DNA of 64,000 bases, from positions 1 to 64,000 of the forward strand of contig JADFZV010000004.1 in NCBI GenBank assembly GCA_015232335.1. Direction: 5' to 3'. Source of the DNA: Alphaproteobacteria bacterium. GTDB lineage: Bacteria; Pseudomonadota; Alphaproteobacteria; Rhodospirillales; WMHbin7. Below the pieces are notes generated by a model. The model worked only from the letters and a program-made list of their open reading frames with translations. It searched no databases and was not told the origin of the DNA. Positions within the stretch are counted from its first letter, which is position 1. Each line of letters opens with the position of its first letter. The position numbers and the translations under genes are program-made. Positions 26,877-34,965 of this stretch are shown in pieces.

Positions 26877-27423
26877 AGAGGTCATGCTCGATTCCCAAGA
26901 GGTCGAGCGCCTTGCCCACCGATTGCAGCACGATGTCCTCGATGCTCTTGGGCTGGTGATAGAAGGCGGGCAGGGGCGGCAGGATCACGGCACCCAGATC
27001 GGCCGCCCGGGTCATCAGCTCCAGATGGCCCTTGTGCAGGGGGGTTTCGCGCACCATCAGCAGCAGGGGGCGGCGTTCCTTCAAGGTCACGTCGGCGGCG
27101 CGCACGATCAGATTATCGGCATAGGAGTTGGCGATGCCCGACAGCGTCTTGATCGAGCAAGGTGCCACGATCATGCCCCTGGTCTTGAACGAGCCCGAAG
27201 AGATGGGGGCCGCGATGTCGTCGTCCTCATAAACCGTGGTCGCCAGGGCGCACACGGATTTGGGGGTTACCTTGGTTTCCAGCTTGATGGTCTTCTGGGC
27301 CGCCTTGCTCAAGACCAGATGTGCAGGTACGCCCAGCGACTTCAGCGCGCGCAAGGTCTCGATGCCGTAAACGGCGCCACTCGCCCCCGTGATGGCGACG
27401 ACGAGTGGCGCTGAACCGCTCAC
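26857..27423 (-). CDS. ubiX: Flavin prenyltransferase UbiX
   Basis: Makes prenylated FMN, the cofactor of UbiD-type decarboxylases used in ubiquinone synthesis; 188 aa. The N-terminal FMN loop is VVAITGASGAVYGI, with conserved later motifs MIVAPCSIKTLSGIANSYADNL and VMRETPLHKGHLELMTRAADLGAVILPP-like sequence. The open frame extends far upstream, but the proper start is GTG at 27423, overlapping the stop of the eipA gene (GTGA). No ubiD is in the window. Confidence 0.93.
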   Translation of the reverse strand: MSGSAPLVVAITGASGAVYGIETLRALKSLGVPAHLVLSKAAQKTIKLETKVTPKSVCALATTVYEDDDIAAPISSGSFKTRGMIVAPCSIKTLSGIANSYADNLIVRAADVTLKERRPLLLMVRETPLHKGHLELMTRAADLGAVILPPLPAFYHQPKSIEDIVLQSVGKALDLLGIEHDLFKRWSR

Positions 27424-28013
27424 AACGGTACCCAGGAATGTTCGCGCGTGTAATGGACATAGCCCACATTGGCGCCCGCCCGAAGGCCGACGCCGGTGCG
27501 TATGGGGGCCAGGACGATCTTGCCGCTTTGCTGGTAATTGAGCCCCAGGCCCGCCACGATATACAGGCTGCCATCGACTCCGGGAAAGCGCTGGTAGAGA
27601 TCGTCGATATTGCCCAGGTGATAGATCAGGGTGAAGACCTTGGAGGCGTTGCCGCCGAAATCGAATCCCGCCGAGGGGCCTTGCCAGAACAGCTTGCGCC
27701 CGCCACCATTCTTGCGTTCGACATGGCCTTCGCCGAAGCGCGCGCCGACCACAAAGGCGCCGCCCGCTTCGCTGCCGGTGATGATGGCGTTGGGCCTGCC
27801 GTGATCGGCGAAGGCCTTTTCGATCACCTCGGCCAGTCCCTTGGTGGTCTTGCCGAAGAACCCCTCGGCCTTTTGCATGATCTCGTTCTTCGAGAAGGTG
27901 GCGCCATCCTCCTTGCCAGCCTGGGCAAAGGCCTGAATGGGCAGGACGGTAAGGGCGGTGGTGGCGCAAACACCGGCCAGAATCGTGCGCCGGGAGAGGT
28001 TTGATTCAGTCAT
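27420..28013 (-). CDS. EipA/DUF1134 family exported protein
   Basis: A 197-aa protein whose N-terminus (SRRTILAG...ALTVLP) resembles a twin-arginine or long Sec signal. The core GFFGKTTKGLAEVIEKAFADHGRPNAIITGSEAGGAFVVGARFGEG is the DUF1134 domain. In Brucella the family member EipA supports envelope integrity and virulence; that role is known for the family and is only inferred here. The ATG at 28013 was chosen because the signal starts there. It is translationally coupled to ubiX through a GTGA overlap. Confidence 0.85.
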   Translation of the reverse strand: MTESNLSRRTILAGVCATTALTVLPIQAFAQAGKEDGATFSKNEIMQKAEGFFGKTTKGLAEVIEKAFADHGRPNAIITGSEAGGAFVVGARFGEGHVERKNGGGRKLFWQGPSAGFDFGGNASKVFTLIYHLGNIDDLYQRFPGVDGSLYIVAGLGLNYQQSGKIVLAPIRTGVGLRAGANVGYVHYTREHSWVPL

Positions 28014-28148
28014 GGCACATCCTTCGCAAGGGGAAACCTGTCTCATGATCCTATCACGATCTTAATAAGCGGTTTATTCTTTCGTGCCGTGGCGGGGCGA
28101 TTTGAAAGATGGTACGGTTTCCCGGTGTTTCTTCATCCAGGGGGCGCC

Positions 28149-29483
28149 ATGCTGATCGATCCGACTAAGGCCCAATGGCCCAAGGATTTCGTCTGGGGTT
28201 TTTCCACATCGGCCTATCAGGTCGAAGGGGCGGCGGCCGAAGACGGGCGCGGCCCCAGCATCTGGGACGTCTATTGCAAGATGCCGACCAAGGTGGTCAA
28301 TGGCGATACCGGCGATGTCGCCTGCGATCATTACCACCGCTATGGCGAGGATATCGACCTGTTGAAGGCCCTCAATTCCGGGGCCTATCGCTTTTCCGTC
28401 TCCTGGCCTCGGGTGCTGCCCAAGGGGCGCATTTGTCAGGTCAATGAGAAGGGGCTCGATTTCTACGACCGCGTGATCGACAAGACCCTGGCCAACGGCA
28501 TCACGCCCTGGCTGTGCCTCTATCACTGGGATTTGCCGCAAGCCCTTCAGGAGATGGGGGGCTGGTCGAACCGGGACTGTGCGGGCTGGTTTGCCGATTA
28601 TGCCGCCCTGATCGCCAGACGCTATGGCGACCGGGTCAAGCATTTCGCCACCTTCAATGAATTTTGCGTCTTTACGCTGTTCGGCTATTCCATTCCCTGG
28701 GCGGCACCCGGCATCGTCGATCGGGATCAGCATCTAAGAGCCATTCATCACGTCAATCTGGCCCATGGCATGGGGATCGACGTTCTGCGCTCGCTGGTGC
28801 CCGATGCCAAACTGGGCATGATCTACAATATTCAAGACGTCTGGCCGGAAAGCGACAAGCCCGAAGACAAGGCGGCGGCAGAACTGTTGCACGAACACTG
28901 GAATCTGGCCTTTCCCGATCCGCAATTGCTGGGTCATTACCCGCCCCAGATCGGACGCGCCATCGAGCCCTATGTTCAGGCGGGCGACATGGCCCGCATT
29001 TCGCGCCCCGTCGACTGGCTGGGGCTCAATCACTACGGCCCCATCTTCGCCAAGGCGGAACCCGCCAATATCTGGGGCTTTGGTTGGGGAGACGCACCCG
29101 AGAAGGACAATAACCCGGAAATCGGTTGGGCGATCTATCCCGAAGCCTTCGGCGATTTGCTGGTCCGCCTGACCAAACGCTATCGCTTGCCCATCTATGT
29201 CACTGAAAACGGTTGTGGCGGCGAGGACAAGGTGGCGGAGGACGGCACGGTCGATGATCCAAGGCGCATCACCTATCTCAAGCTCTTCATCGGCGCCATG
29301 AAGGAGGCGATGGAGAAGGGGGCCGATGTGCGGGGCTATTTCGTCTGGTCGTGCCTGGACAATTTCGAATGGGGGTCGGGCTATGGCAACCGCTTTGGCC
29401 TGGTCCATGTCGATTTCGAGACGCAGAAACGCACACCGAAATCATCGGCCCGATGGTATGCCGATCTGATCAGGAAGGGCTAG
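28149..29483 (+). CDS. GH1 beta-glucosidase
   Basis: A 444-aa glycoside hydrolase family 1 enzyme, full length. It opens FVWGFSTSAYQVEGAAAEDGRGPSIWD, the family N-terminal signature. The acid/base Glu is in TFNEF and the nucleophile Glu in YVTENGCG. In most GH1 enzymes the acid/base motif reads T-x-N-E-P, so the Phe after the Glu is unusual. No signal peptide, so cytoplasmic; substrates would be imported beta-glucosides. It is an isolated gene with no transporter nearby. The 3' end overlaps the convergent kinase gene by 14 bases. The 5' start was set by the family N-terminus and an adjacent G-rich site. Confidence 0.9.
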   Translation: MLIDPTKAQWPKDFVWGFSTSAYQVEGAAAEDGRGPSIWDVYCKMPTKVVNGDTGDVACDHYHRYGEDIDLLKALNSGAYRFSVSWPRVLPKGRICQVNEKGLDFYDRVIDKTLANGITPWLCLYHWDLPQALQEMGGWSNRDCAGWFADYAALIARRYGDRVKHFATFNEFCVFTLFGYSIPWAAPGIVDRDQHLRAIHHVNLAHGMGIDVLRSLVPDAKLGMIYNIQDVWPESDKPEDKAAAELLHEHWNLAFPDPQLLGHYPPQIGRAIEPYVQAGDMARISRPVDWLGLNHYGPIFAKAEPANIWGFGWGDAPEKDNNPEIGWAIYPEAFGDLLVRLTKRYRLPIYVTENGCGGEDKVAEDGTVDDPRRITYLKLFIGAMKEAMEKGADVRGYFVWSCLDNFEWGSGYGNRFGLVHVDFETQKRTPKSSARWYADLIRKG

Positions 29484-31596
29484 ACAGAGCCATGGGGCTA
29501 GACGGCAATTGCGGGTTCGATTCGGGCAGGCTGACGTAAAAGCGGCTGCCCTGGCCGGGGGTGGATTCCACCCGGATATGGCCATTGTGCCGTTCGGCGA
29601 TCTTCTTGCAGATAGCCAGCCCGATGCCGGTTCCTTCGTATTCGCCATGCCCATGCAGTCGCTGGAAGATACCGAAAATGCGGTCCAGATGTTCGGGCGC
29701 TATGCCGATGCCGTTGTCCTCGATTGAAATGATCACGTTCGAATGCTGCTTCGATGCCTTCAGCCTGACCAGGGGAGGGCTGTCCGGCTTGTGATATTTC
29801 AGGGCATTGCCGATCAGATTCTGAAACAGCCGGACCAGTTCGTCGCGGTCGCCGGTGACAATGGGCAGGCTGGTGGCGATCTCGATCCGTCCGTTGACGG
29901 TTTCGGTCATCACCTTCAGGTTCAGGAGCGCTTCGCTGACGACATCGTCAAGATCAACCGAGTTTTGCAGCTTGCCCTTGCGTCCGATGCGTGAATATTC
30001 CAGAAGATCGCAGATCAGCCGGTCCATACGCAGAGCGCCGTCCTTGGCAAAGGCGATGAATTCCCGGGCCTGCGGGTCAAGCTTGCCGGAATAGCGCTTG
30101 TCCAATAGCGTTACGAAACTATTGACCATGCGCAAGGGCTCGCGCAGATCGTGCGAGGCGACATAGGCGAACTGCTCCAACTCGGCGTTCGAGCGCCTCA
30201 ACTCGTCGTCAAGATGCTTGCGCTCGGTGATGTCGTACTGGATGCCGTTCCAAAGAATATCGCCATTCTCCAGCAAGGACGGGCTTGATTCGAGGTGAAT
30301 CCAGCGGGTTTCGCCATCGCCTCGGATGATGCGCCCCTCCCATTCGAAAGGTCTCATGCCCCTTTTTGCCGCCTCGTTTTCTTGAACGAAGCCGTCATAA
30401 TCTTCTAAATGAAAGCGCTTGTCGGCGATGCTCGCATCTTGATAAATCTCCTGGGCGTCAACATCCAGCAATTGACACCAGCGCGGGCTGACATAGTCGA
30501 ATCGATTCTTACCATCCGCCTGCATGCGGAATTTGTAAACGCCGACGGGAATCTGCGTCACCAGATTGTTGAACGCGCCAAGGCTTTCTTGCAAGGCCAG
30601 CTCAGACTCGTGCCGCTCGTTCTCGAATAGTCTGCTGCGTCGTTGATAGAAGGCAAGAGCGGCCATCGAAGACAGAAAGACGGCCAGAAAGACCATCCCC
30701 TGCATCCAGGCATTCCGCCGCCAATCAACGAACACGGCCTTGTATTCGCGTCCGACTGCGACGACCAGGGGGGTGTCCATCGACAGGTCGGCAGGCTTTA
30801 TGTTCAAGACGGCCAGCATGCGCCTCTCGCCGGTGTTCAGCGTGGTGCCAATGAGAAAATTCGCGTCACTCTTGCTATCGATATGCTGTGTGAAAAGCGA
30901 TCCGGGCTGGAGCAGGTTTTTTCCGGCCTGCCCATCGCGATCCGGCATCATGACAAATTGAATGCCGCTGCCATGGGCCAGGGCCGTCCACATGTCGGGG
31001 GCGTAATTCACCGATCCCAGCAGCGTTCTGAAATAATCGGGATCGAGGCTTGCATTGACCACGCCCATGAACTCGCCCTTGGGGCCGGGGATCATGCGGC
31101 TGACTCCCATGATATAGGCGTTCAACACGCTTTTATAGGGCTTCGAGATGTAAAGCCGCGCTTTGTCGGGGGCTTGTTTGATGGTTGAAAAGAAATCGCG
31201 ATTGGTCACGTCGAAGCCGAGCAATTCCGCTCGGTTTGACGCCTGAACAATTCCCTTCTCGTCGGTGATGACGAATGTGCGGATTCCCGGCATGACATCG
31301 GCCAGAGATTTTAGGTGAATGACCGTGCCTTCTCGCCAGCTTCCGGACATTTTCCAGAAATGGTAGTTGTCGATCAGTTCCTGAAGGGCTGCGTTGGTGG
31401 CGCGCAATTCCTGGCTGAGATTTTCGTTGATGACATGGGCCTGGGTTTCCAGGCTTTTCCGTTCGTCGTCAAGTGCGGCTTGGCGTTCACGATGGAGGTT
31501 GAAACCCACGTTGCCGCCCAGCAACAGCAAGACGGCGAGCAGCAGCCCCCACTGGAGAGGAAGGGCATTTTTTAGCCGAATGTCTAGAAAGGGCAT
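29470..31596 (-). CDS. Cache/PAS-domain sensor histidine kinase
   Basis: A 708-aa sensor. Membrane helix 1 (about 13-33) and helix 2 (about 299-317) enclose a periplasmic region of about 265 residues that looks like a double Cache (dCACHE) ligand-binding domain (FVITDEKGIVQASN, RDFFSTIK, GEFMGVVNASLD). A cytoplasmic PAS/PAC (about 340-460), HisKA with His482 (ASHDLREPL) and HATPase (NLIGNALKY, DNGIGIAP, GTGIGLAICKKI) follow. There is no adjacent response regulator. The kinase half is a close relative of the one at 18012-19430, while the sensing halves differ. Confidence 0.9.
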   Translation of the reverse strand: MPFLDIRLKNALPLQWGLLLAVLLLLGGNVGFNLHRERQAALDDERKSLETQAHVINENLSQELRATNAALQELIDNYHFWKMSGSWREGTVIHLKSLADVMPGIRTFVITDEKGIVQASNRAELLGFDVTNRDFFSTIKQAPDKARLYISKPYKSVLNAYIMGVSRMIPGPKGEFMGVVNASLDPDYFRTLLGSVNYAPDMWTALAHGSGIQFVMMPDRDGQAGKNLLQPGSLFTQHIDSKSDANFLIGTTLNTGERRMLAVLNIKPADLSMDTPLVVAVGREYKAVFVDWRRNAWMQGMVFLAVFLSSMAALAFYQRRSRLFENERHESELALQESLGAFNNLVTQIPVGVYKFRMQADGKNRFDYVSPRWCQLLDVDAQEIYQDASIADKRFHLEDYDGFVQENEAAKRGMRPFEWEGRIIRGDGETRWIHLESSPSLLENGDILWNGIQYDITERKHLDDELRRSNAELEQFAYVASHDLREPLRMVNSFVTLLDKRYSGKLDPQAREFIAFAKDGALRMDRLICDLLEYSRIGRKGKLQNSVDLDDVVSEALLNLKVMTETVNGRIEIATSLPIVTGDRDELVRLFQNLIGNALKYHKPDSPPLVRLKASKQHSNVIISIEDNGIGIAPEHLDRIFGIFQRLHGHGEYEGTGIGLAICKKIAERHNGHIRVESTPGQGSRFYVSLPESNPQLPSSPMALSSPS

Positions 31597-31713
31597 ATCG
31601 TCAAAAGCGCCATTTAATCAACTGATACAATGAATTTGGGCTCTAAGCAGTCAGTCGTCAATGGGAGGGGCAAAATAAAACTAATTTTTTAGGGGGCTTT
31701 GTTGCCCTGGTGG

Positions 31714-33585
31714 TCATCTTCTCTCGTCGATCTGCCCTGGCGGTTCATCCTTCGAATCTTCGACGATGGCATAGCCGTTCTTGCGATAAAGCGTCAGCAC
31801 ACGCTGGTAATAGCCAGCAGCGCCGGCATGATGGCCGATGGTGATCACGGTGGCGTCGGCGAATTCTGTCTTCAGAAGTTCCAGGATGTCTTCCTCGCCC
31901 TTTGGGTCAAGCGCATCGATGGCTTCTTGAATGAAAATCCAGTCGGGGCGATGAATCAGCAGGCGGGCGAAGCTCAAGCGCTGTTGCTCGGCCGAGGAGA
32001 GGGTTTGATCCCATTTTTGATGGTCGTAAAGCCTTTCCACCAGATGCGGCAATCCAACCCGCACAAGCGCCTTGCGGGCGAGTTCGTCATCGCAGGTGAA
32101 TTCCTCGGTGGGGTAGCTGATGACGGATTTCAGTTTTCCCTCGGGCAGATAGGGGTGTTGCAGCAGAATGAAAATGCGCCCGTCCTTGGGGCGTTCGATC
32201 CGTCCCGATCCCCAAGGCCACAATCCCGCCGCCGCCTTGAACAGATTGACCGAGGCGCCGGGGTCGCCGTCGACCAGAATGCGCTCGCCTTTCTCGATCT
32301 CGGTCGAGAAGGCGCCCACGACGACATTTCCTTCGGCATCGGCGAGTTGAAAATCCTTGAAGGCAAGAACGGGACGGTCGGAGGGCACGACCTCGATCCT
32401 TTCCCATCCCGGCGCATCGATGCGGTCCGACAGGTGGTCGAGGGCATGATGCAGATTCTGCACGCGCTCGACCGAGGCTCGCCAGGTGGCCATGCCGGCG
32501 AAATTGTCGATCGGCCAGGAAAGGGCCGAAACCATTTGCTGGAAGGCTTGTGCCGTCTGCATCAGAACGCCCAGGCTGATCAGCCCCAGGATATAGCGGG
32601 GGGCGGCCACGATGATGGGAAAAATGCCAGCCAGAACGGACCAGGCCGATGAGAACATGAACAGATGGGTGAGCGCCGTGGTCTGGCGATCCCAGGCGGC
32701 ACCGGCCAGCCGAAACAGCCAGAGGAAGATGCTGCGTTCATGGCGCTCGCCGCGCAACAGCGCTATGGGTAACGAATGTTCGCGGGCATGGACCAGGCTA
32801 TAGCGGAAATCGGCTTCGGCGGTCTGGCGCTGGTTGGCGGCGCGCACCAAAGGATAACCCAGAACCATGGCGATGCTGGTGCCGATCATGGCGTAAACCA
32901 GGGCAATCCAGACCAGATGGCCGGGGAGATACATGCTGTAACCGCCCAGGCTGACATGCGGCGAGCCGGACAGGTTCCACAGAATGCTGGTGAAGCTGAA
33001 GAGAAGCAGGCCCGCATACAAAAGCGAGTGGGCAAGATCGATGGCCGATTCCGTGCTGATGCGGATGTCTTCGGCAATACGCCCGTCGGGATTGTCGTGG
33101 TCGCCCGGCATGTGCGTGACCAGATAATGCCGTCCGCCCGACATCCATTCATTCATCAGCCGCTTGGTCAGCCATTCGCGCCAGCCGATCTGAAGGCGGC
33201 GCTTGACTCTCAGATGTGTCGTCACGATGGCCACATTGGCGACGATGATAACGCCAAGGACGCCAAGCAGCAGGAAGAAACGGCTGAGTTCTCGAGCTTC
33301 CAGCGCATTGAACAGGGCTTCGTTCCAAAGATTGAGAACGATGGCGATGCCAACCTGGCAGATGGTCAGAACGATCAGGATGGCGGTGCGCCACCAGACC
33401 TGCCAAGCCTCTTCCGAACGGCAATAGGGGCCGGCCAGTCGCAGGAATTTCGGGAAAAACTCGATCCAGCTTGCAAGTTGGGTCTTGGGGGGAGGGAGTT
33501 GGGCTCCCTCCAGCCTACGCCGCCTGTCGCGAATGGGAGAGCTGGGGGCTCTGCCTTCGTCATCCTGGTCATTGTTCGGCGCCAC
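31714..33585 (-). CDS. SbmA/YddA-type ABC transporter with degenerate ATPase domain
   Basis: A 623-aa half-transporter-like protein. Residues about 40-390 form the ABC_membrane_2 (SbmA/BacA) membrane domain with roughly six helices; about 400-610 form an ABC ATPase domain fused to it. That domain is degenerate. The P-loop region reads GDPGASVNL (about 440-448) with no Lys, Walker B reads IFIQEAIDALD with Gln for Asp, and the signature is LSSAEQQR rather than LSGGEQQR. The H-loop His survives. Start: a TTG at 33609 is open, but a GTG at 33585 has a good AGAGGA site and was preferred. Relatives export or import peptides or lipids; here ATP hydrolysis is doubtful. Confidence 0.82.
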   Translation of the reverse strand: MAPNNDQDDEGRAPSSPIRDRRRRLEGAQLPPPKTQLASWIEFFPKFLRLAGPYCRSEEAWQVWWRTAILIVLTICQVGIAIVLNLWNEALFNALEARELSRFFLLLGVLGVIIVANVAIVTTHLRVKRRLQIGWREWLTKRLMNEWMSGGRHYLVTHMPGDHDNPDGRIAEDIRISTESAIDLAHSLLYAGLLLFSFTSILWNLSGSPHVSLGGYSMYLPGHLVWIALVYAMIGTSIAMVLGYPLVRAANQRQTAEADFRYSLVHAREHSLPIALLRGERHERSIFLWLFRLAGAAWDRQTTALTHLFMFSSAWSVLAGIFPIIVAAPRYILGLISLGVLMQTAQAFQQMVSALSWPIDNFAGMATWRASVERVQNLHHALDHLSDRIDAPGWERIEVVPSDRPVLAFKDFQLADAEGNVVVGAFSTEIEKGERILVDGDPGASVNLFKAAAGLWPWGSGRIERPKDGRIFILLQHPYLPEGKLKSVISYPTEEFTCDDELARKALVRVGLPHLVERLYDHQKWDQTLSSAEQQRLSFARLLIHRPDWIFIQEAIDALDPKGEEDILELLKTEFADATVITIGHHAGAAGYYQRVLTLYRKNGYAIVEDSKDEPPGQIDERR

Positions 33586-33690
33586 GCACCCGTTCCTCTG
33601 ATCCCGCAAGAACCTGCTTTTTAGCTTATGCCCTCATTCTGAAAGGAACGTAAAGAAAGGCAAGGGTAAACCCCAGGAAATGGGGGGGCT

Positions 33691-33818
33691 TCGATGTTGG
33701 ATGTGGAATTTTTCCGCGACTTCTATCCGTCATGGCCGGGCTTGACCCGGCCATCCATGATTTCCAGCCAGAGTATCAGGCGGCAGGCGTGGATGCCCGG
33801 CACAAGGCCGGGCATGAC
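33691..33818 (+). repeat. Interspersed intergenic repeat, copy A
   Basis: Contains GTCATGGCCGGGCTTGACC near 33729 and a TGGATGCCCGGCACAAGGC stretch ending in GCATGAC at 33818. The two halves are each small palindromes. It matches copy B (57034-57165) in the same orientation over more than 100 bases, including the leading TTCGA-GTGGAAT block. Both copies are intergenic. This type of element is common in alphaproteobacterial genomes and yields spurious short translations. It lies in the 465-base gap before the small secreted protein gene; the rest of that gap holds the CRP-like palindrome and no gene. Confidence 0.8.
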
Positions 33819-33945
33819 AGGATGTTTGACGGGCTCTGCTTGATGGGGCGAGGCGTAGGAATCGACGAGCGTGGGGGCAGGGCTTTGCAGTGATAAACTT
33901 TAATTCCATTCAGCTAATATTCATGCTGCATATGCGAAGCTCTCC

Positions 33946-33965
33946 CCTGTGATGAAGGTCACAGG
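33946..33965. promoter_or_regulatory. CRP-like palindrome upstream of the small secreted protein gene
   Basis: CCTGTGA-TGAAGG-TCACAGG is a perfect 20-base palindrome that contains TGTGA-N6-TCACA, the classical CRP/FNR-family recognition pattern. It lies 85 bases before the ATG at 34051, a workable position for an activator or repressor. Which regulator binds cannot be told from this window. Confidence 0.5.
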
Positions 33966-34050
33966 CCGAGTGTGACGGTGCGCACTGCACAATAAACGCG
34001 GCCTTGGCATTCTCCCCCCATCGAAACCGAACACCGAAGGAGAGACTGAT

Positions 34051-34344
34051 ATGCTTAAGAAGACCACCCTTGCGATTGCAATTGCCCTGGCTCCCACGCT
34101 GGCCCTGGCTGCGCCCAGCCAGATGACCGCCGCCCCTTCGCAAAAGTCGACCGTTACACCCGAAACTGTCCGCGGAATGTTGCTTTCCCAGGGGGCTTTG
34201 CATGTTTCCCCGGTGAAGCGTCTTCATAACGGCACCTATGAAGTGAAGATTCTGACCTCGCAGAAGGGCTGGACCAAGGTTTATGTCGATGGTCGCAGCG
34301 GCAAGCAGATCAACGACCCGCTCTACGCTTTTCGCAAGAACTGA
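34051..34344 (+). CDS. Small secreted PepSY-like protein
   Basis: A 97-aa protein with a clear signal peptide (MLKKTTLAIAIALAPTLALA, cut near 20) and a strong GAAGGAGAG ribosome site. The mature part has a HNGTYEVKILTSQKGWTKVYVDGRSGKQI stretch that resembles half of a PepSY fold, a domain found in protease inhibitors and signalling proteins. The match is by eye and function is unknown. A CRP-like palindrome sits upstream. It is a single-gene unit. Confidence 0.7.
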   Translation: MLKKTTLAIAIALAPTLALAAPSQMTAAPSQKSTVTPETVRGMLLSQGALHVSPVKRLHNGTYEVKILTSQKGWTKVYVDGRSGKQINDPLYAFRKN

Positions 34345-34623
34345 AGTCGAACGGGCTGGCCCCAGGCCTAGATGCCGGGGGCGGTGTGATCCTGGGAAGC
34401 AGCCGGAGAATATCCGGTCTGCCTCCAGGTCAACCGGAACCCCTTGGGTGTGACCCACCCATTCTCACCATATCTTGACAGCACAGAACATATCGAATCG
34501 GGAACAATCCGAGTCGCGGAAAATGAATCCGAAACAGGAACATTTGCGAACACATTGAATCCGCTGCATTTTTTTGATTCGAGCCTCTTGACGGCGCGAC
34601 TCGGGCGTGATTCCCTCTCTGTC

Positions 34624-34953
34624 ATGAACACGATGCAAGAACTGCGTCGGCGGCTGAAAGCCATCCTGCCATCCCTGCTGGGGCTTTGTCTGTGCGCCTA
34701 TTTCGGATACCACGCCATCCAAGGTGATCGTGGTGTCATCCGCCTGATGAATCTGAGGCAGGAACTGAAGCAGGCCGAGGAAAGTTTCACCACCGTCCAT
34801 GCCGACAAGGTTTCCTGGGACGCCCGCGTGGCGGGCCTCAAGCCCGGCTCGCTTGATCCCGATCTGATCGAGGAACGCGCCCGCGTTGAACTGGGCATGG
34901 GCCGGAAGGGCGAGCGGGTCATCTTTCTCAACGGCGCCAACGCCAACCGTTAA
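34624..34953 (+). CDS. FtsB/DivIC-family septum formation initiator
   Basis: A 109-aa type II membrane protein with one membrane helix at about 14-32, then a coiled-coil (VIRLMNLRQELKQAEESFTTV) and the DPDLIEERARVELGMGRKGERVIF motif typical of FtsB/DivIC proteins of the division complex. The frame stays open for 60 more codons upstream, but those are low-complexity and unlike the family, so the ATG at 34624 was chosen (34633 is also possible). The 279-base gap before it holds no other gene that can be supported. Confidence 0.85.
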   Translation: MNTMQELRRRLKAILPSLLGLCLCAYFGYHAIQGDRGVIRLMNLRQELKQAEESFTTVHADKVSWDARVAGLKPGSLDPDLIEERARVELGMGRKGERVIFLNGANANR

Positions 34954-34965
34954 CTGAAAAATGGA

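Noticed and set aside
26857..27969. A 370-codon minus-strand frame that includes ubiX
   Set aside because: Only the last 188 codons are ubiX; the earlier part is an alternative frame of the eipA gene. The GTG at 27423 is the proper start.
34538..34551. GAAC-N6-GAAC resembling an alphaproteobacterial SOS (LexA) box before the FtsB-like gene
   Set aside because: The known box needs a 7-base spacer; here it is 6, and no DNA-repair gene follows.
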